A DNA stretch of 7,929 bases. Origin: Phycisphaerae bacterium. GTDB lineage: Bacteria > Planctomycetota > Phycisphaerae > JAAYCJ01. The DNA lies in assembly GCA_015486815.1 (NCBI GenBank), contig WFQY01000178.1:1-7929 (forward strand), in the 5' to 3' direction. The translations under genes were made by a program, and so were the position numbers. Positions 6,752-7,929 of this stretch are shown here, in pieces. Every line of letters starts with the position of its first letter. Position 1 is the stretch's first letter. Under the pieces are notes generated by a model. That model worked only from the letters and a program-made list of their open reading frames with translations, did no database searches and was not told the DNA's origin.

Positions 6752-7888
6752 CTACAAACTATACCAGAAATCAAGAACATCTTCCGCACCGGAAAATCCA
6801 TCTTCACCACCGATAGCGTAGCCAGCGGATAAAAGCAATGATCCCTGCGACGCCCAATAATGCATACGCTTAAGATAATCTTTTCCACTCTCGCCTTCAC
6901 GCCTCGGCCAAGTGCCGTAAAAAACTTTTCCGGAATCCGCAAATTTCTCCATCTCACGCTCGAAAACTTTATCGTGAATGTCTTCTTTTCCCGGTATAAG
7001 CCCGTAATTTATCCCACGCACATTGGGAATTTCGCGAAGCCTATCGGAAAGATATTCATTATATCCACAATAATGCACCCAACTACCGCCAAAGGCATCT
7101 GTCAATTTCGTCGTATATGGAATTATGAATTTATCTATCGTGTCAGGCCCGACTATCGCCGAAGTATCCTCACAAATACGTATGCCCATATTCTCTGCAT
7201 ATATTTCATTTCCGTGATGCATCTGATCGATCGGTTCGCCAATCGTTTCTTTGCACCATTTCACACCTCGAATGCTCAGTTCAACCGTAAGCTCCATCAA
7301 ATGACGGACAAAAGATTCATCATCATAGACTTCGAGAAAAAGTGCATCTCCGAGTATCAAATGCGCAAGATCGAAAGGCCCCTGATTGTCCACACAATAT
7401 ACAGGCACTTCGGGAACTACTTCCTTGAATCGTCTTATGTGTTTTAAACCAAGCTCAAAATCGCCCCGAATCCGAATATTATCGCTCGTTAGTTTTGCAA
7501 CTTCTTCTTTCGTAAAATGATCCTTGAACCACGGCATCTTATCGGGAAAGACTTCCTGATTTCGCCCCAAAAGCGAGAGCAGATTGCCTGTTCCCATATT
7601 CGCACGAATAGAAGGCACACTATCGCTGCCCGAATTCGCAGCAGCAAAAAATCCACGCATCTGACTACAGAGCATAAGGTCGCTATTGTAAAACGCCTGC
7701 TTATAATCGGGATCAGGAATCTGTTCTTGCTCTTTAGTCAACGGAGCGGAGATAAATATCGGCGGTTTATCGGGTTTTTCTCCCACCCATAATTTTTTCT
7801 GCCTGTCCTTTGCGATAGCAATTCGAGAATTATCAATTTGCACAATATCACGCAATTTGCTTACATCAAAGTTTGTTGCATTGAGCAT
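6752..7888 (-). CDS. URO-D superfamily methyltransferase, probably corrinoid-dependent
   Basis: A cytoplasmic TIM-barrel protein of the uroporphyrinogen decarboxylase superfamily, 378 residues, about the usual length. Adjacency to a corrinoid activator argues for methyl transfer to or from a corrinoid protein rather than haem synthesis. Landmarks are SVPSIRANMGTGNLLSLLG (90-108), DNQGPFDLAHLILGD (167-181), the ICEDTSAIVGPD segment (238-249) and SWVHYCGYNE (269-278). H272-x-C274 is the zinc-binding HxC of MtaA/MtbA-type methyltransferases. The second cysteine those enzymes use near the C-terminus is missing: no Cys follows C274. The substrate is unknown; methylamines, betaines or methoxylated compounds are possible. 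The start at 7888 has a weak ribosome site (GAAAG, 7 nt upstream). Only 41 bases of upstream sequence are present, so further operon members, such as the corrinoid protein, would be out of view. A catabolic methyltransferase is the best call; a non-enzymatic URO-D homologue cannot be excluded. Confidence 0.85.
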   Translation of the reverse strand: MLNATNFDVSKLRDIVQIDNSRIAIAKDRQKKLWVGEKPDKPPIFISAPLTKEQEQIPDPDYKQAFYNSDLMLCSQMRGFFAAANSGSDSVPSIRANMGTGNLLSLLGRNQEVFPDKMPWFKDHFTKEEVAKLTSDNIRIRGDFELGLKHIRRFKEVVPEVPVYCVDNQGPFDLAHLILGDALFLEVYDDESFVRHLMELTVELSIRGVKWCKETIGEPIDQMHHGNEIYAENMGIRICEDTSAIVGPDTIDKFIIPYTTKLTDAFGGSWVHYCGYNEYLSDRLREIPNVRGINYGLIPGKEDIHDKVFEREMEKFADSGKVFYGTWPRREGESGKDYLKRMHYWASQGSLLLSAGYAIGGEDGFSGAEDVLDFWYSL

Positions 7889-7929
7889 AACATTACTTTC
7901 TATTTGTTTTTAAGCAATTACACAAACAA

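Noticed and set aside
6860..7447. A 195-codon open frame on the plus strand opposite the URO-D methyltransferase gene
   Set aside because: The minus-strand gene has clear family motifs across the same region, and the plus-strand translation has no recognisable domain.
6752..7888. Reading the URO-D protein as haem-pathway uroporphyrinogen decarboxylase (hemE)
   Set aside because: The HYC motif and the adjacent corrinoid activator fit a methyltransferase, and I do not see the N-terminal substrate-binding motif expected of HemE.
7904..7929. Inverted repeat TTGTTT...AAACAA upstream of the methyltransferase gene
   Set aside because: The arms are only six low-complexity bases around a 14-nt spacer, and the window edge cuts the region, so no operator can be supported.

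Overview
The window carries seven protein genes and almost no non-coding DNA; no stretch of 300 bases lacks a gene. I see no tRNA, rRNA, CRISPR array, insertion sequence or riboswitch. The base composition is moderately AT-rich. Several starts have no clear Shine-Dalgarno sequence, and one gene is a pseudopilin whose N-terminal helix resembles the large families of such proteins in Planctomycetota, especially Phycisphaerae-like lineages (ending VCSNQLRQ). The neighbouring URO-D-type methyltransferase and ferredoxin-ASKHA corrinoid activator point to an anaerobe. My best guess is an anaerobic glycan-degrading planctomycete. Lentisphaerota or Kiritimatiellota remain possible.

Left block (5-4757, plus strand): five genes in a row. 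They are a LacI-family regulator, a type II secretion/type IV pilin-like pseudopilin, an exported TIM-barrel hydrolase, a five-bladed beta-propeller glycosidase-like protein, and a small protein with the zinc-ligand pattern of phospholipase C / S1-P1 nuclease. From the pseudopilin onward the genes overlap (TAATG, ATGA) or lie 4 nt apart, so they are almost certainly one transcript. A 56-nt AT-rich gap after the regulator holds a plausible promoter and a 12-bp direct repeat. The hydrolase has a signal peptide. The propeller and phospholipase-like proteins do not, so the block appears to pair surface attack with cytoplasmic processing.

Right block (7888-4810, minus strand, convergent with the left block): a URO-D superfamily methyltransferase followed 52 nt later by a 629-residue activator of corrinoid proteins (N-terminal [2Fe-2S] domain plus C-terminal ASKHA ATPase domain). 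Together they are two parts of a corrinoid-dependent methyl-transfer system. The corrinoid protein itself is not in the window and may lie just upstream, beyond base 7929.

How they might work together (inference): the regulator senses a sugar-like ligand and controls a small degradation operon. The neighbouring methyl-transfer genes would remove methyl groups from a methylated compound, which could be a product of that degradation. Co-location is the only evidence for this link. The most unusual single observation is the phospholipase C/P1-nuclease-like protein. It keeps the zinc ligands but has no signal peptide, and its initiator methionine sits exactly where the mature N-terminal tryptophan lies in P1 nuclease.
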